Shown: piece by piece, positions 38,201-50,022 of the stretch | How the letters are laid out: every line of letters starts with the position of its first letter | Numbering within the stretch: the stretch's first letter is position 1 | Source: Ascaris suum | Lineage: Eukaryota > Nematoda > Chromadorea > Rhabditida > Ascarididae | Reading direction: 5' to 3' | DNA length: 64,000 nucleotides | Assembly: GCA_013433145.1 (NCBI GenBank) | Contig: CM024181.1 | Location: 3,286,001 to 3,350,000 of the forward strand | Position numbers and translations under genes: made by a program | Notes under the pieces: model-generated | Database searches by the model: none | What the model was told of the DNA's origin: nothing | What the model saw: the letters and a program-made list of their open reading frames with translations, nothing else

Positions 38201-38609
38201 CTGCTTTAATCATCGATCCATGTCATCGCTGCCAGATGATCATTTACATAACATTATAAGGAATGCGTTCACTGTTGGGTTTTTACCTTTCCTCCTAGGT
38301 AAGTTGTCTTTTTTTACTCGCAAAAACGTTCCCATATTTACTTACTATCATAGTAATACAGTTGTGTGTAAGCAATAAAGAAACTTCGAGTAGGCAGTAA
38401 TTTTTTAACTAAACTCTATGCAGGCAATAATATTATAAATAAACATTAAGGTGTTGAAATGGGAGAGAGCACTAATGATCGCGAGTCTAAGTGTTTATTT
38501 GATTATATTAATATTTGTTATAATAATGGCGATATTTGTGGAACCATTCTCAAAACCAGTTTGGGATACAACACGATGCATCAATGAAGCCGACTCATAC
38601 TTTGAATGA
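32212..38609 (+). CDS. Rhomboid-family intramembrane serine protease with two EF-hands, 5'-incomplete
   Basis: Polytopic serine protease that cleaves membrane proteins within or near their transmembrane segments; the animal RHBDL1-3 class carries N-terminal EF-hands. Exons: 32212-32283, 32980-33072, 34282-34443, 35559-35716, 36301-36413, 37174-37274, 37526-37714, 38451-38609 (TGA); 348 residues in phase. Two Ca-binding loops are canonical: DSDGDGTIPLSE (residues 2-13) and DADHNGVLDLEE. NEYNCLPPPIF precedes TM1. The L1 loop has WRFFTYQFLHQG. TM2 has HLLPN (HxxxN), TM4 GCSAGVYAL with the Ser nucleophile in GxSxG, and TM6 AHIAGAVTGLLMG with the catalytic His, so the enzyme looks active. The C-terminal exon is a hydrophobic helix followed by a short tail. 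The helix before EF-hand 1 and the start codon are in unidentified upstream exons. Two acceptors (37173, 38450) end in AAG. Closest C. elegans relatives would be the rom genes; I cannot choose between them. Confidence 0.95.
35809..35846. repeat. Short direct duplication AGCCCTAGTGGATA
   Basis: The 14-mer occurs at 35809-35822 and again at 35833-35846, in the rhomboid intron 35717-36300. Confidence 0.7.
36006..36022. repeat. Short TC microsatellite
   Basis: About eight TC units within the rhomboid intron 35717-36300. Confidence 0.9.
37346..37415 (+). pseudogene. tRNA-like relic (tRNA pseudogene or tRNA-derived SINE head)
   Basis: TAGCCTCATGGTA at 37352 resembles a tRNA A-box. GGTTTGCGTCC at 37395-37405 matches the B-box consensus GGTTCGANTCC at eight of ten fixed positions. 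TTGC-CCGGTGA-GCAA (37371-37385) between them could form an anticodon-like arm with a 7-base loop. The expected T before the anticodon is C, and acceptor and T stems do not pair well, so a functional tRNA is unlikely. It lies in the rhomboid intron 37275-37525. Confidence 0.35.
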
Positions 38610-38757
38610 TGTAACGACGCTATTTCCTACTTAAATAGAATCACTAATGTTGTTTGTTAGTCGTTAATGGTCTTTTGATCACTCACTGCCTCAATTTTTA
38701 TTATGAATGCTTTCGCTCATCCTGCCATTCACAGTTCGGTGATCAAAAATGATAATG

Positions 38758-38763
38758 AATAAA
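38758..38763 (+). terminator. Poly(A) signal AATAAA, probable for the rhomboid gene
   Basis: AATAAA lies about 150 bases after the rhomboid stop, and another follows about 18 bases later. Confidence 0.6.
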
Positions 38764-40638
38764 TTATTTATTCAATAAAAACAATCGTCGAAAAACATTT
38801 CAAATAATGGAAAAAATAAACTGCATAAATTTCGATGTAATATTTCAATATTGAGCGATGAAACAATCATCAAATATAGAAAGAAAGAAGACTGAAAATA
38901 CGAAATTAATTACACATAAAAATCAGTCAATTCAATGGCCTTTTCTGTTTTTTTTTACAAAGAGATATCTGTACAAAATAGAGTCCATCCCAAAGACTCA
39001 TAAGGAATGATGAATAAAGTGTATGAAAATCACACCAGTCACACATGTCATCTTACAAGAGGAAATGCCTTAATGACATTCCTCTCTCCTATTCAATTGA
39101 AGTGGAGTCGTAAAACGGAATATTGCAAAAATCAACGAAAACCAACAATTTTGATATCAGAACCATTATAGAAGACAAGATTCATGTACTCTAGGAGATG
39201 TAAACAATTATATAGTTAATTATAATTTCATTAGGTGAAAAGACTTCAGTATTAAAGATCGCCTATAGCTTAAGCAATTAAAGAAGTATGCACAAAGAAA
39301 TTTGCACAATATGCGCATTCATCAACCATCTCATCTGATCGATCACTCTTCAAAATTATCAACAAACAATATGTAAAATAATGATTTCATATTTTAATTA
39401 ACCTGGCCGGTTGCAGAAAACTTCGGAACGTCGGTTTTTTTTTACTGCTCAACCTGCTTATGATCTAAAAAACACCACCGATGATATCTTTTGAGAGCAA
39501 TTATAGCAAATATATTGATGGGAAATAAGGATGTATGTTCCCTAAAAACTCCACACAGCGTATTTTAATCGTCTAAAATAACCGTTTGCGTAGTGCTTGC
39601 AATATAACTAGCTCATCAGTGTGCAGCCAATTTCTCTACACCTTCAAAATATCGCTTCAAAATCCATATTTCGTTCACAATTTCTGAACTCATAATTTCC
39701 TAAAAAATGAACTTACCAAAATGTTCCAAGCCTATTCTTATATCTTATTAGTATAGGTCACTTTTGCAAGTACGGTACAACGTTCTTTTATGCTGGCATT
39801 GAAGCCAACAACGAAGCCTTTGCCCCTACTACATTAGAGCTGCTCTCAGTTAGAATGCCTCCATTTCGAGTACGTTTTGGAATTCTACAATTGCTCAGGC
39901 AAGTCGAATTCACATTCTTATATATGAGTTGGCAGCTGGCACGTTCTGACTAACAGTACAGGCAGCACAAGACCCTAAATTCTGATTATAAGCAAGTAAA
40001 TAGGCATGTGAAAGCAGTTGGAAGGATATGCGCTTTAGCACTCCCTCCGTCCCACCAACTGCTTTCACAGATCACCCACAAATACTAAACACGTGAACCG
40101 ATGCGCAAATTCTTCTCCACTTTTGAATGCCTAGACCTCGAGCCAAACTTGACGGAACAATGTGAAATAGGGTACAAGAGGTATTCTAGAGCATTATATC
40201 CCTCGAATTTTATAACTCCGACCTAAGAACTGAAACTAATAGACATGGACATATATACAAGCGTATAATGCGCGATATTGCTTTAACGCTTTTGCAAAGC
40301 AAATTTTCTAAGCATATAAAATGATATTGAGTACCGCGAAAGCGGAATATAAATGAAATGGGACCGCAAATAATAGGTCTGAGGGGGCAAAGAAAATTTC
40401 GTTGGAGAGGATTCGGAGTGTAATCTTTGCTTATTTTATAGAAACTGAATCTGATAAGTCTATACTTCTAGACGAAAGTTGGAATGAAGCGCGAAAAAGA
40501 GACAGTGCAAGAAAGAAAAAAATAAAAAATAAAAGATATCGTTCCTTAAAGAGATTTTAGGGAAAGTAGTCCTCGAGGTTAATTCAAATTCGCACATCAG
40601 TTTTTGAATTTCGGGAATACTGAAGTTTCCGACTAGGA

Positions 40639-40743
<105 letters not shown>

Positions 40744-40780
40744 TGAACCAAATTGATTATTACAATTATTTTGAAAAGTT

Positions 40781-42942
40781 TCAAAAATCGTCCCTCCTCG
40801 CAACCAACATATTCAACACGGGATATTTCTTGATGTATTTTACTGCCTTCTCATGTGTCAACATCGTAAAGTCATTCCCATTTACCTGAAATGTTTAGAC
40901 GATTGTTAAATGCGTGATAGATAGATGGGCGTATGTTTTTGTATTGTAAGGAAAAAAAAACGCATAAAAATCTGTCAAACAATCAAATCACTTCTGTATT
41001 TGCTTGTTCACATGAATTCGGGAAGCAAATCATTAACAAAGAGGAAGAACGTTAGCAATGGAACTTCGTCACATTAATTTCTAATGTTCAAATTTCCTGT
41101 ATTACCTATTTTTGGCTTTCATTTTTGCGTCGATTCTTTGAAAAGTGTCCCCATTCGTTTGGAAGATAGAGACGCCTCAAGACAATCAACCTAACAGTAC
41201 TCAATTGTTCTTTCATTACGCATAAACGCATTAATAAATCTATAAACACAATATTATACTATATTATCTCAGTCCTCTAAATTAAAGAATATTCAAATTA
41301 TTCATCAAAAGGAGTAATCACTGAGAAATGTGATATTACCCGGAGTATTTTATCATGTTGTCGTAAACCGGCTCTTTCTGCAGGGGAATCAGGATCGATA
41401 TGTGTTATATAGATACCCTGAAATATTTTAAAAAAAAACGTGAATCAGATTTAATTCAGAGAAGAAGATGGTCTATGGAGCGGCATTTTATGAACATCAA
41501 CAAATGGAAAACGTTAGAAAAAAGAACTTTATATGGAAATATGTTAATTTGGGAATTTCTTTCAAAAATTTCGTTCTCATTGTCCAAATTGAAGGAACTG
41601 GAAAGAAATTAATGCATAAATCGCTAATTGAGTCTCTTTTTGTGGAATATGTAACACAAATTAAACAGCGAAATTCAGTAGCTCAAAGAAAAAACTGCCA
41701 ATAACAGTGGTAACATTCAATCGACGAGTCACTTCATTGAACAATTCCAATGAGAACATAAATATTCAAAAACGATGCTTTATGAAGCATTTCTGCAGAG
41801 TTTAATTTCCATGCAAAACTGAAGAGAACTCACCGTATCGGGATAAGGAACTTGTGCACGAGTTGGATCCTGATCAATTCCTCCACCAATTTTGAAACCA
41901 ACACGAAGAACCTGCAGATTGTTCATTGAACAAAACGAGACAATCGTATAAGGAATTTCAAAAAATATAATGATCTTTAATTGGCAAAAATTTAGGCGCT
42001 TCCTTTTTTTTTCCTCAATATTTCCATATACGACAAAATATTTTCATCAAAATCGATAAGCGTTGATCGAGAATTCCTCGATTTGTTCGTTACGGTAAAC
42101 GTTGTGCAATATACTGCAACATTTTTATTGATGAAAAGGAAGGCGAAACAGCAAAAAGCTAGTCGAAAGGTGCTTTCGAATTTGAAATGGGTCATCGAAA
42201 ACGCAATTAGCTGCCAAATAAAAACCTTTCTTTGACAGAATGAATTGCTTAAATATTGCGATCTTTAAACTATGTTTTGCATTTTATTGTCGTCATTAAT
42301 TTGCAATCTAATCTGTCAATTGTCTCTATAGAATTTAACTGGTCGAATTGGGTCGGCTAACTCCAATTTTTAATGCCAGCTTCAGATTATCGACAGCTAG
42401 GTGATTAAACTAAACACCGATAAATTGTTGACCATCGTACTTAAACGATTTATAACCGCTGAATGGGAAATGGCTCAACAGGTTAAACTTCATAGAGCAC
42501 ATTGCGTAAATGAAATTCGTTAATTATGCAAAAAAAAAAGCTCTAGAAGCGAGAATCTGAACGTTTCAAGCTTTTCAAAAATTGTCTCTTTCATATTTAG
42601 AGCTTCACTTAATGAAAAAAAATATTACAAAATGAATGTTCAAAAGAATATATTTCATTGCAATTATTTCTCAACAGTTAAAATAATCCTCATATTAATA
42701 AAAGAAATTTTTATTCGTTATGCAAACGCAATTCATAACATCTCTTTACCTATGCTCATTTATTATAGGTAATCTTTCAAATACTATAAATATAGAAGAT
42801 GCTGATATTATTTCCTTTATAATAGGTATAAAAATAGACTCACTTGTTGACCATTCTCATCAATGAATCGCTCTTTATGTAGTTCAACAGCTATGCTAAG
42901 GCATTCAAGAGGTTCACCAGCATGATGCCCATACGCATTCAT
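40781..42942 (-). CDS. TAX1BP3/TIP-1-like single PDZ-domain protein, 4 exons
   Basis: Small cytosolic protein that is almost entirely one PDZ domain; in vertebrates TIP-1 binds C-terminal motifs of proteins such as beta-catenin and rhotekin and blocks their assembly into scaffolds. Exons in transcript order: 42942-42844, 41911-41834, 41417-41340, 40885-40781 (stop); 119 residues against 124 in human TAX1BP3, all phases 0. The carboxylate-binding region is VGFKIGGGIDQDP (residues 37-49), nearly identical to the family's GFSIGGGIDQDP. GIYITHIDPDSPAERAGL (60-77), HDKILRVNGNDFTMLTHEKA and a basic C-terminus (VARRDDF) follow. The ATG directly follows a CTAG acceptor. The length and the first residues (MNAYGHHAGEPLE) suit the family start. 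The gene is convergent with the rhomboid gene. Confidence 0.92.
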
Positions 42943-42948
42943 CTAGAA
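42943..42948 (-). promoter_or_regulatory. Candidate acceptor directly before the PDZ gene start codon
   Basis: On the minus strand, TTTCTAG is immediately followed by ATG 42942. That suits trans-splicing with almost no leader-less 5'UTR, or a cis acceptor opening a coding exon. Confidence 0.35.
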
Positions 42949-44554
42949 ACGAATAATTGCATTGCTAAATGTGCACTGCATTAATAAATCGGCCAATACA
43001 ATACTATCATTAGCCGATAATATTTGAAATGCATTCACGTTATCATCGCATTCCTCATGAATGCACTATGATTCGTATCTTAGCGTAAAAGCTATTCTCT
43101 TGTTTAATTAAATCGACTAGTCCGATACGCGTTATTGCACCTTAGTATCTCTTTCTTCCTCAATCAAGGCAACAAGGACTATGATTTGCGTTGCCAAATG
43201 CTGTCTGGGAAAGTATGGCGTAGAGGAAGAGCAGCTATAAAGATGGGATGCTCTAGAATCTTACAAATTATTTAAAGCACTTGTGTATTGTTGGAAATAA
43301 ACGATAAAATGAATGTTCTTCATGCGAAGTCTATTTTTGAATCTAGGGACCGAAAATTGAACAATGGGCTATATCATTTCGTAGCTGGAATCCTAGAATG
43401 AACTAGTGCTCACTAACAACTTAATAATTTTGGAAAAATGAATCAATACGGAAGAAATTTATAAATAGAGAAATTATAAAATCCATAAAGAAATTTTGGA
43501 AATATGCAAATAGAAGTTAAGCGCATTTTAGCCTTGTTCAGCATTCTTATCAGAATCGATCACTTTCGTGTTTACTTTCCCCTGAACTATGCAGAAAGAG
43601 TTCAGGTAGCAGACATTACATCGTCTGTGAGTTAGAAGTAGGTGGCCTTGTATTGTAAGGGTAACTTCTAAAATTACCTGCGTGGTTAAAATGAAAATAA
43701 GCCTAGCAACCTTCATCCTCTCCGTCTTAATTCTTGTCTTTCTCCTCATTTCCCCTCTTAAATTCACATGCTGCATATGGTGGAAATCCATGGCACGAAA
43801 ATGATGTTGATAACAAAACTATGCTCAGTTTTTAAAGATTCAAATAGAGTTTCGCCCAACGAGGATCTTCACCGAAGCCGAAAGGGTGTGAAACAACACA
43901 CGAAAATTACCATATTAACTGTGCGTTCATGCGGATAGCGATTTCCACTCAACATTGTTTTAATTTCTATGAAAGTCCTGAAATAATAAACTTAACTCGT
44001 CATTTAAAAATTCATTGTCTATATGTAAAATATTGTTTGCAAAGCACTTCAGTCGAAGTAAAATTATCTGATATAAAAATTCTATCGGTAAAAAACCTGA
44101 GAGAAATGAATACTTTTAATGAATTAAATAAAGGCGAGATTTTTTTGTGGAGAAAATTATGTAAAGTATAAAGGAGAGTGCAAAACATTCATAAATTCAT
44201 CAATCGACGAAAGTGGCAGTAAAAAATTCCCGCAAAAAGGAGCACCTTTTGAGAGAGTTCGCATATGACAATCCTGTAGTTTCAAGAAAAATGTAATTTT
44301 TTATTGGTGACTTGTAATTTACTGGAAAGAGTCTCCTTCAACATACGATTGACGCATCACCATGTTTTTAAAAGTAATTGTAGTAACAAAAAGTGACCAT
44401 CTTTAGCATTCAAAATTGTTGTCGAGGAATACCTGAGGAAAACTAACAAGTCAAACTTAGTTGCTTTCATCAAAACAATGCCATATCACTTTTTAAAATC
44501 GGTGCGGAAAGTAGACGAGAAATTAACAGAACTCGATAAAGTCGGCGAGTGATG

Positions 44555-44654
44555 GGATTAGACGCATTTATGTGTCCGGTCGGTGGAAATGCATAATTGA
44601 CAGCAGTAAACAATATAATAAAGAGGACTAGACGCATTTACGGACCCGGTTGGT
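44555..44654. repeat. Imperfect 30-bp duplication, 70-bp spacing
   Basis: GGATTAGACGCATTTA followed by TGTGTCCGGTCGGT (44555-44584) is repeated with six changes at 44625-44654. Confidence 0.7.
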
Positions 44655-47390
44655 CGGGATAAACAAGTGAGACAGCAAGCAAGAAATGTAAAACGCAAGA
44701 GCTTGTAGATATTGTTCAAAAAGTCATCTACTACAGAAGACAACTCTTTGAAAATTGCTTATTCTTAAATCCTCATTTAAATCAATGACGTTCAGTCGAC
44801 AGGGGAATTCCGGCTCTTGCTGTGGAACTTCAATTTTTTTGGAATTCCGGCTCGGTTTTTGAGAAACCTTTTCCGGTACCATCTCAGTGTGTCCATATAG
44901 AGCGATCATTAAAAAAAAACGGAGTTCTTCGTTACCCAAAATCGAATCTCAGAACACAAATTCCCTGTTTTTTCTCGTTACGCTTATGGAAATTAATTTT
45001 ATCTTAGCGCCCACTTCACATTAGGATCCGTTTCGTAAGTGTTCAGAAATAAAGAGCAAAAAAAAATGCCCCATCTCTACGATAAATGCAAAACTTCTAC
45101 AGAGAAATAAACGGTCAAAAAACACCTGATACCTGTATAATCCTAAAAAAATTTATGGACGAATTAGTAGCATAACACCAACCCACTGTTAATCTGACAT
45201 CGATCCTACCTATCACTTACCTACTACCTAGTTTACAGTTTCAGGAATCCCAGGAATGTTAAGAATGCTGAAAAAAAAACTACGGGAAGGTATAGGTAGA
45301 AGTGTAAGGAGAGGAATGGAATTGCGCTGAACGGTAGAATAGCAAACAACGTTGTGTTGAGGTGTGGCATTGGAAGGAGAGAGTGTATGCAGCGAGTGGT
45401 GTCCTTCATACCACACTAGCGTACCAATAATGAACGTGTGATTCACACGTATTTGGCTGTTCACATTGACTCATTGCGAGACGATGCTCGATATCACATG
45501 TGCTCATTTCCATATCAGGGTGTCATAATTTCGTAATATGGCAGTGAATCATCTCACCAATTTGAAACGGAAAAAGCAGTTGAAAAACAAAACTTTGACG
45601 AAGAAAATTTCGCATTGATTTAATAAAAGAAACTGAAAAATCCTTAGGAGACGCGTTAAGATACATACACATAATAAATAAGAACGAAAAGTTTGCAAAA
45701 TGAGTGACCACCATGAAAGCGGTGTAGTGATGCAATGCTTTGAAGAGGAATTCAGAGTGGGTTTATTGAGGTACTCATTTGCATTGTGCAGATCTAGTAG
45801 TTTTTATATTTGCATATCGTGAGAAGTTATACAACGTCGAATAACCGAAATTTTGTTGTGAAGGTTTTAAGAATGCACCAGCCTATGTTTCACTATTCAC
45901 TTGAATATGTAGATGTTTTGATGGGAAGGGGAAAAAGTACAAAGGAAAAGATGGAGAAATAAGGCGATAATATTTTTGAAGAAGAGTAAATATTTGAATG
46001 CCCTCTTGAAACACTCGAATTCAATGCTTCAAGAACGATGAGGCATGAAAACATTCTGCGGCTTTATTCTCTCATGTCATTTATTAAATTCGTGTCACTT
46101 AAAAGTTCTTTTTTTGTTTTATTCATAGCAAATCGCTGTCAATACAAATACGAAAATGCATTATCTTAATACCGCAAAACGAAAAAAAATAAATCACGAA
46201 AAATTGATTCATCTGATAGACAATGGCACGTAGATAGGCACTGACTTACAGATACAAAAGAATATGAACCATAAATCTTTAAAGATAAGAATGTAGTCTT
46301 GAGATATCCTCTGTTTCGAGAAATTCAGTCAAACAACATGAAAACCCATCAACCGCTATTAATTTGTAAGATAATTTGAATATGCGTGTATTATTGCATA
46401 TGTTGCAACGACTTTTGCGGATTTCCTTTAAACACTGAAGCAGAGAATTCTCTCCATTACTTGCAATTATGCATCAAAGATTCTGCAGACTCGAAGAAGC
46501 CTTCTAGAGAAATCTGATTAAAAGGGCCACTTGTACATATTTACTAGAATTAAATCGGAGGTTTCTCAGAAAACCGGGTCATAATTAGAACCACGAAAAA
46601 AAATCAAAACTATGAGATTCCCAAGCAAGGATCGGAATTTAGGTGCAGTACTAATATAACCTTGAAAACTCTCTTAAACCAAAATAGAAGCACCAAAAAG
46701 TAATATGCGTGAAGGAATCCGCGACGGGAATTCCGAAGCACCAATACTACTTCCCTTACAGTTTAACATTTATAATTACACTAATCCTATAATTATTTGT
46801 CGTTTTTTAGAAGGAATTCCATTTATATGCATCTCATCTAGCTTAAAAAATTGATTTCTTGGAATTAGTTGTCTACCCAACTATTGTGGTATTAAAAATA
46901 CTGGCAAAAATGGCGTATAAATGTGCCATTTGAAGGATATAATAACGGTTTCATATGAGCATAATTTGGCTGACATAATCTTTACTGAATATCAAGCGAA
47001 ATACACTTGTAAGAACGCTTTGTTTTCATTGAGAATGGTGACAAAAGGGCTCACAAAGTGGCACAACGACGAGAAAAATTTTCAAGTAATTTTTCAAAAG
47101 AGTGTGATGGCCATATGAATGGACTAGGCTCGTTCTCGTTTTATTATTCACTGTTTTAGAGTATATATTCATGCTTGGGACTAAATAACGCTTTAAGGAA
47201 AATGATAAAAAAGACACTCATGCCTCATCAACAAAATGAGTTCAGCGAAAGCAACCACTGAAGTGACACACCGACCCATCATGCTTGTAGTATTATTTGA
47301 TCGTAAGAGGGGAAATTGATAGAATTGCCCTTAATAGATAGATGATAGTATTTTCAGTGCTACTGGTCTCTAAAGTACAAAAGATATAGA

Positions 47391-47556
<166 letters not shown>

Positions 47557-47619
47557 TGGTCTGTAGAAGTAATCGTCAAAGATTTAATAAGAGATAATTT
47601 TATACGAAATGATTTGCTA

Positions 47620-48860
47620 AGCGCCGCAAGTTCGGCCTCTTTCTTGATGGGCCACGACGTCGCAATTTATTTGCTGTTTACATTGCTAGGTGTTCGCCTT
47701 GAATATGAGAGACCAGGTCAAAAATGTGCACTCTGATTATGCAATGACCTCTGATGTAGTTTATCACAAAAGGCTACTCTTGAAACTGGAAGAATGTAGC
47801 GTTGTCACCTCCTTGCTAAATCGACTCAGAGCAGTCTTATGTGTGCGAAGTTTTCAAGGAGTTAGCCGGGGGGTTGGGGGGGGGGGGCGAACAAGGTAGC
47901 CTCCATCCTGTAAACGTGGTTCTGCAAGGGAGTGTTTCGAATTCTCCTAGGACCCTCTTATACACCAACGATTTTTCGGGTAATAATCTGAGCAGTAGTA
48001 AGCTGCTTATTAATTGCCTTAAAATTCTTGCCTGCTGCATGACCTTGCGTACGACTTCCATGTTCTGATGCACAGCCTTGATGTACTGGCCAAAATACTC
48101 GAAGTTACGGTATTTAGATGCTTCTCATTTGAAATATCATAAAGTTCATATCAACCTTCGATATAATTGTCTCCTTAGGCATGGAAAGGATCTTTCTTCT
48201 GCAGAGGATCTTTGTGACCTTGGTGTTATAATCAGGCTAACCGTTCAAGGCTAAATCGCTGAAAACTTAGGCTGTTGGTCAAAACTTTAAGCTTCGAAAC
48301 AGGTTACATTGTTCCAGTATTGCTGAAAACCGGTCGAAAACAGTAACCTATATTCTCTGCACTTTGCATCATAGATGTACAAACGTTATCGGAAATCCTT
48401 TATTACTGACTGCAAATCCATTATAGAACAATGTACTTCTATATGGCCTCCTTGTTTACGGTGTCAGAATACCTGGGCGTATCTTGACTAATTTCGCTTA
48501 TTCGAAAAGTTTACCATCGTTCATATCAACTCGATTGCGATGCGATATAAGCCTTCAATCTGGAATAAGCAAGCTCAAGTTTAATTTTATTCTTTGTGCT
48601 AAAAATTATATGCGGCTTTTCTAATGTTCTAATGCCAGAAATATTTCAGTTTCCTATTCGTCGCGACCAACTTGAGCATCATCAGTTAAATGTCAGCAAA
48701 AAATGTGCAGTACAAACAGTTTTTTTGCCACAGTATCCGAGCATGAAATTTGCCATCTGGCAATAATGCACGGATTTCTCATTTTCAATACTACAACTGA
48801 GCCGTTTAGATCTTCACATTGTTACTGTTGTTACGTGCTGAATGTCTGATCATCTAGCAC
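47620..48860 (+). mobile_element. Decayed non-LTR retrotransposon (CR1/jockey-like) reverse transcriptase
   Basis: Fragments in several frames line up in order with the RT and C-terminal part of metazoan LINE ORF2. [15 protein letters not shown] (about 47625) matches the QFGF-x-GR box. SDVVY-HKRLLLKLEE (47750 on) matches DVVYLDFSKAFDSVSHKRLLLKLE with the middle deleted. VLQGSVSNSPRTLLYTNDFS (about 47920) matches PQGSVLGPLLFLLYINDL. DLCDLGVII (about 48210) matches kDLGVi. IIEQCTSIWPP matches LEYCSPVWSP. SLILFFVLKIICGF, EIFQFPIRRDQ and MKFAIWQ (48575-48765) match DLIMCYKILhGL, FFtF and VIKIWNSLP. Frameshifts, stops and a missing catalytic YxDD-type segment show it is long dead. No endonuclease domain, poly(A) tail or target duplication is visible. 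Confidence 0.75.
47876..47887 (+). repeat. G12 homopolymer tract
   Basis: Twelve consecutive G inside the retrotransposon relic, preceded by shorter G runs from 47866. Confidence 0.95.
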
Positions 48861-50022
48861 ATTGCCGTCTTACTATTTTTTGCTGTTCTTGTTTATATAT
48901 TTTCCTTATTTTCCCACTTCGGAATTTTGAAATAACATAAGTAAATGAAATATGACAGCATTTGGTTTCTACTTAATTGTGCTTTTTAATAGACAGATCA
49001 TACACCTTATACTTTGTATATGTTTTTTCTAATATTCTAATTCAATTCATCTTTTTTTTTGCTTTATTGAATTATGCGAAATAAGATGAGGCAATGAAAG
49101 AAAATCGAAGAAAGTCGCAGAGATAATGCCGACGATCCGATGGTGATAAATGCTAATCCTTGTATTGATGGACAGACAACATCACGAGCGAGCACAATCG
49201 CTTTGATAGAAAGTGATCGAGTGTTGTTATACTCTCTCTGTATCGTTGCTTTTCTCTTCAATCGCAGTTTGCCATTGTTATGTTTATTCGCTTCTGAGCC
49301 GCCCAGATCACTCGCTTTTGGATTTATTCTCGCTTCTATCCTGCTTCAAACACTTATTCTTAGTCGTTGAATTTCACCTCTGTTGGTAATCAGTTACATA
49401 TATAATTCTCTCATAAATATACTATATTTTATACATAACAGCAATTAGGCAGTTTTCTGTCATTTGCATCTAAATGTCATTAATTTTACCTAGATCTTGA
49501 TAATATTTTATAGGTTTATTTTACTCATTTACATAATCGCTTATTATAGCCCATTTCATTTAATGAGAAGAAATCCGTTTATTTGGTACAAAATCTATTT
49601 CTCTCTAGAAACTTTTTTCATTGGCTTTCTGTAACTTTTTATCATTAGCGGAATTTTCGAGAAATGTTGATTAAAGATAAGTAAAATGTTATGATGAATT
49701 TGCCTAATTGAACTATAGGCAGCATAGAGCAATACCGAAGGTGATTTCCAACCGCAAGTATGAAAAACGATATATCACTATGTTACCAAGAATTCACTAT
49801 ATCGGTTGTATAATTTCTCTCTAGAATGCTGCAATATTTTGGCTTTCCAGATCGCTTTCACGAGATAGATTTTGAACGCATATTCACGTGCACCTTCCTC
49901 GGATCTACATGCAACAGTACACATTGAAATTGTGCTCTAAATCGAAAAATAATAACAAAATTTAGTAATAATAAATTGAAGTAAAATATCGTTTATAGGG
50001 TGATTAGTGGCTGTTCATTTGA

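Noticed and set aside
43528..43791. Minus-strand frame upstream of the PDZ gene with an in-phase CAG/GTAATT donor
   Set aside because: It could be spliced onto the PDZ start exon, but that would add an unfamiliar N-terminus to a protein already at family length. It is treated as non-coding.
45700..45770. ATG with good context, 23 codons, then GTACTC (MSDHHESGVVMQCFEEEF...)
   Set aside because: No following exon could be found before the retrotransposon relic and no family is recognised.
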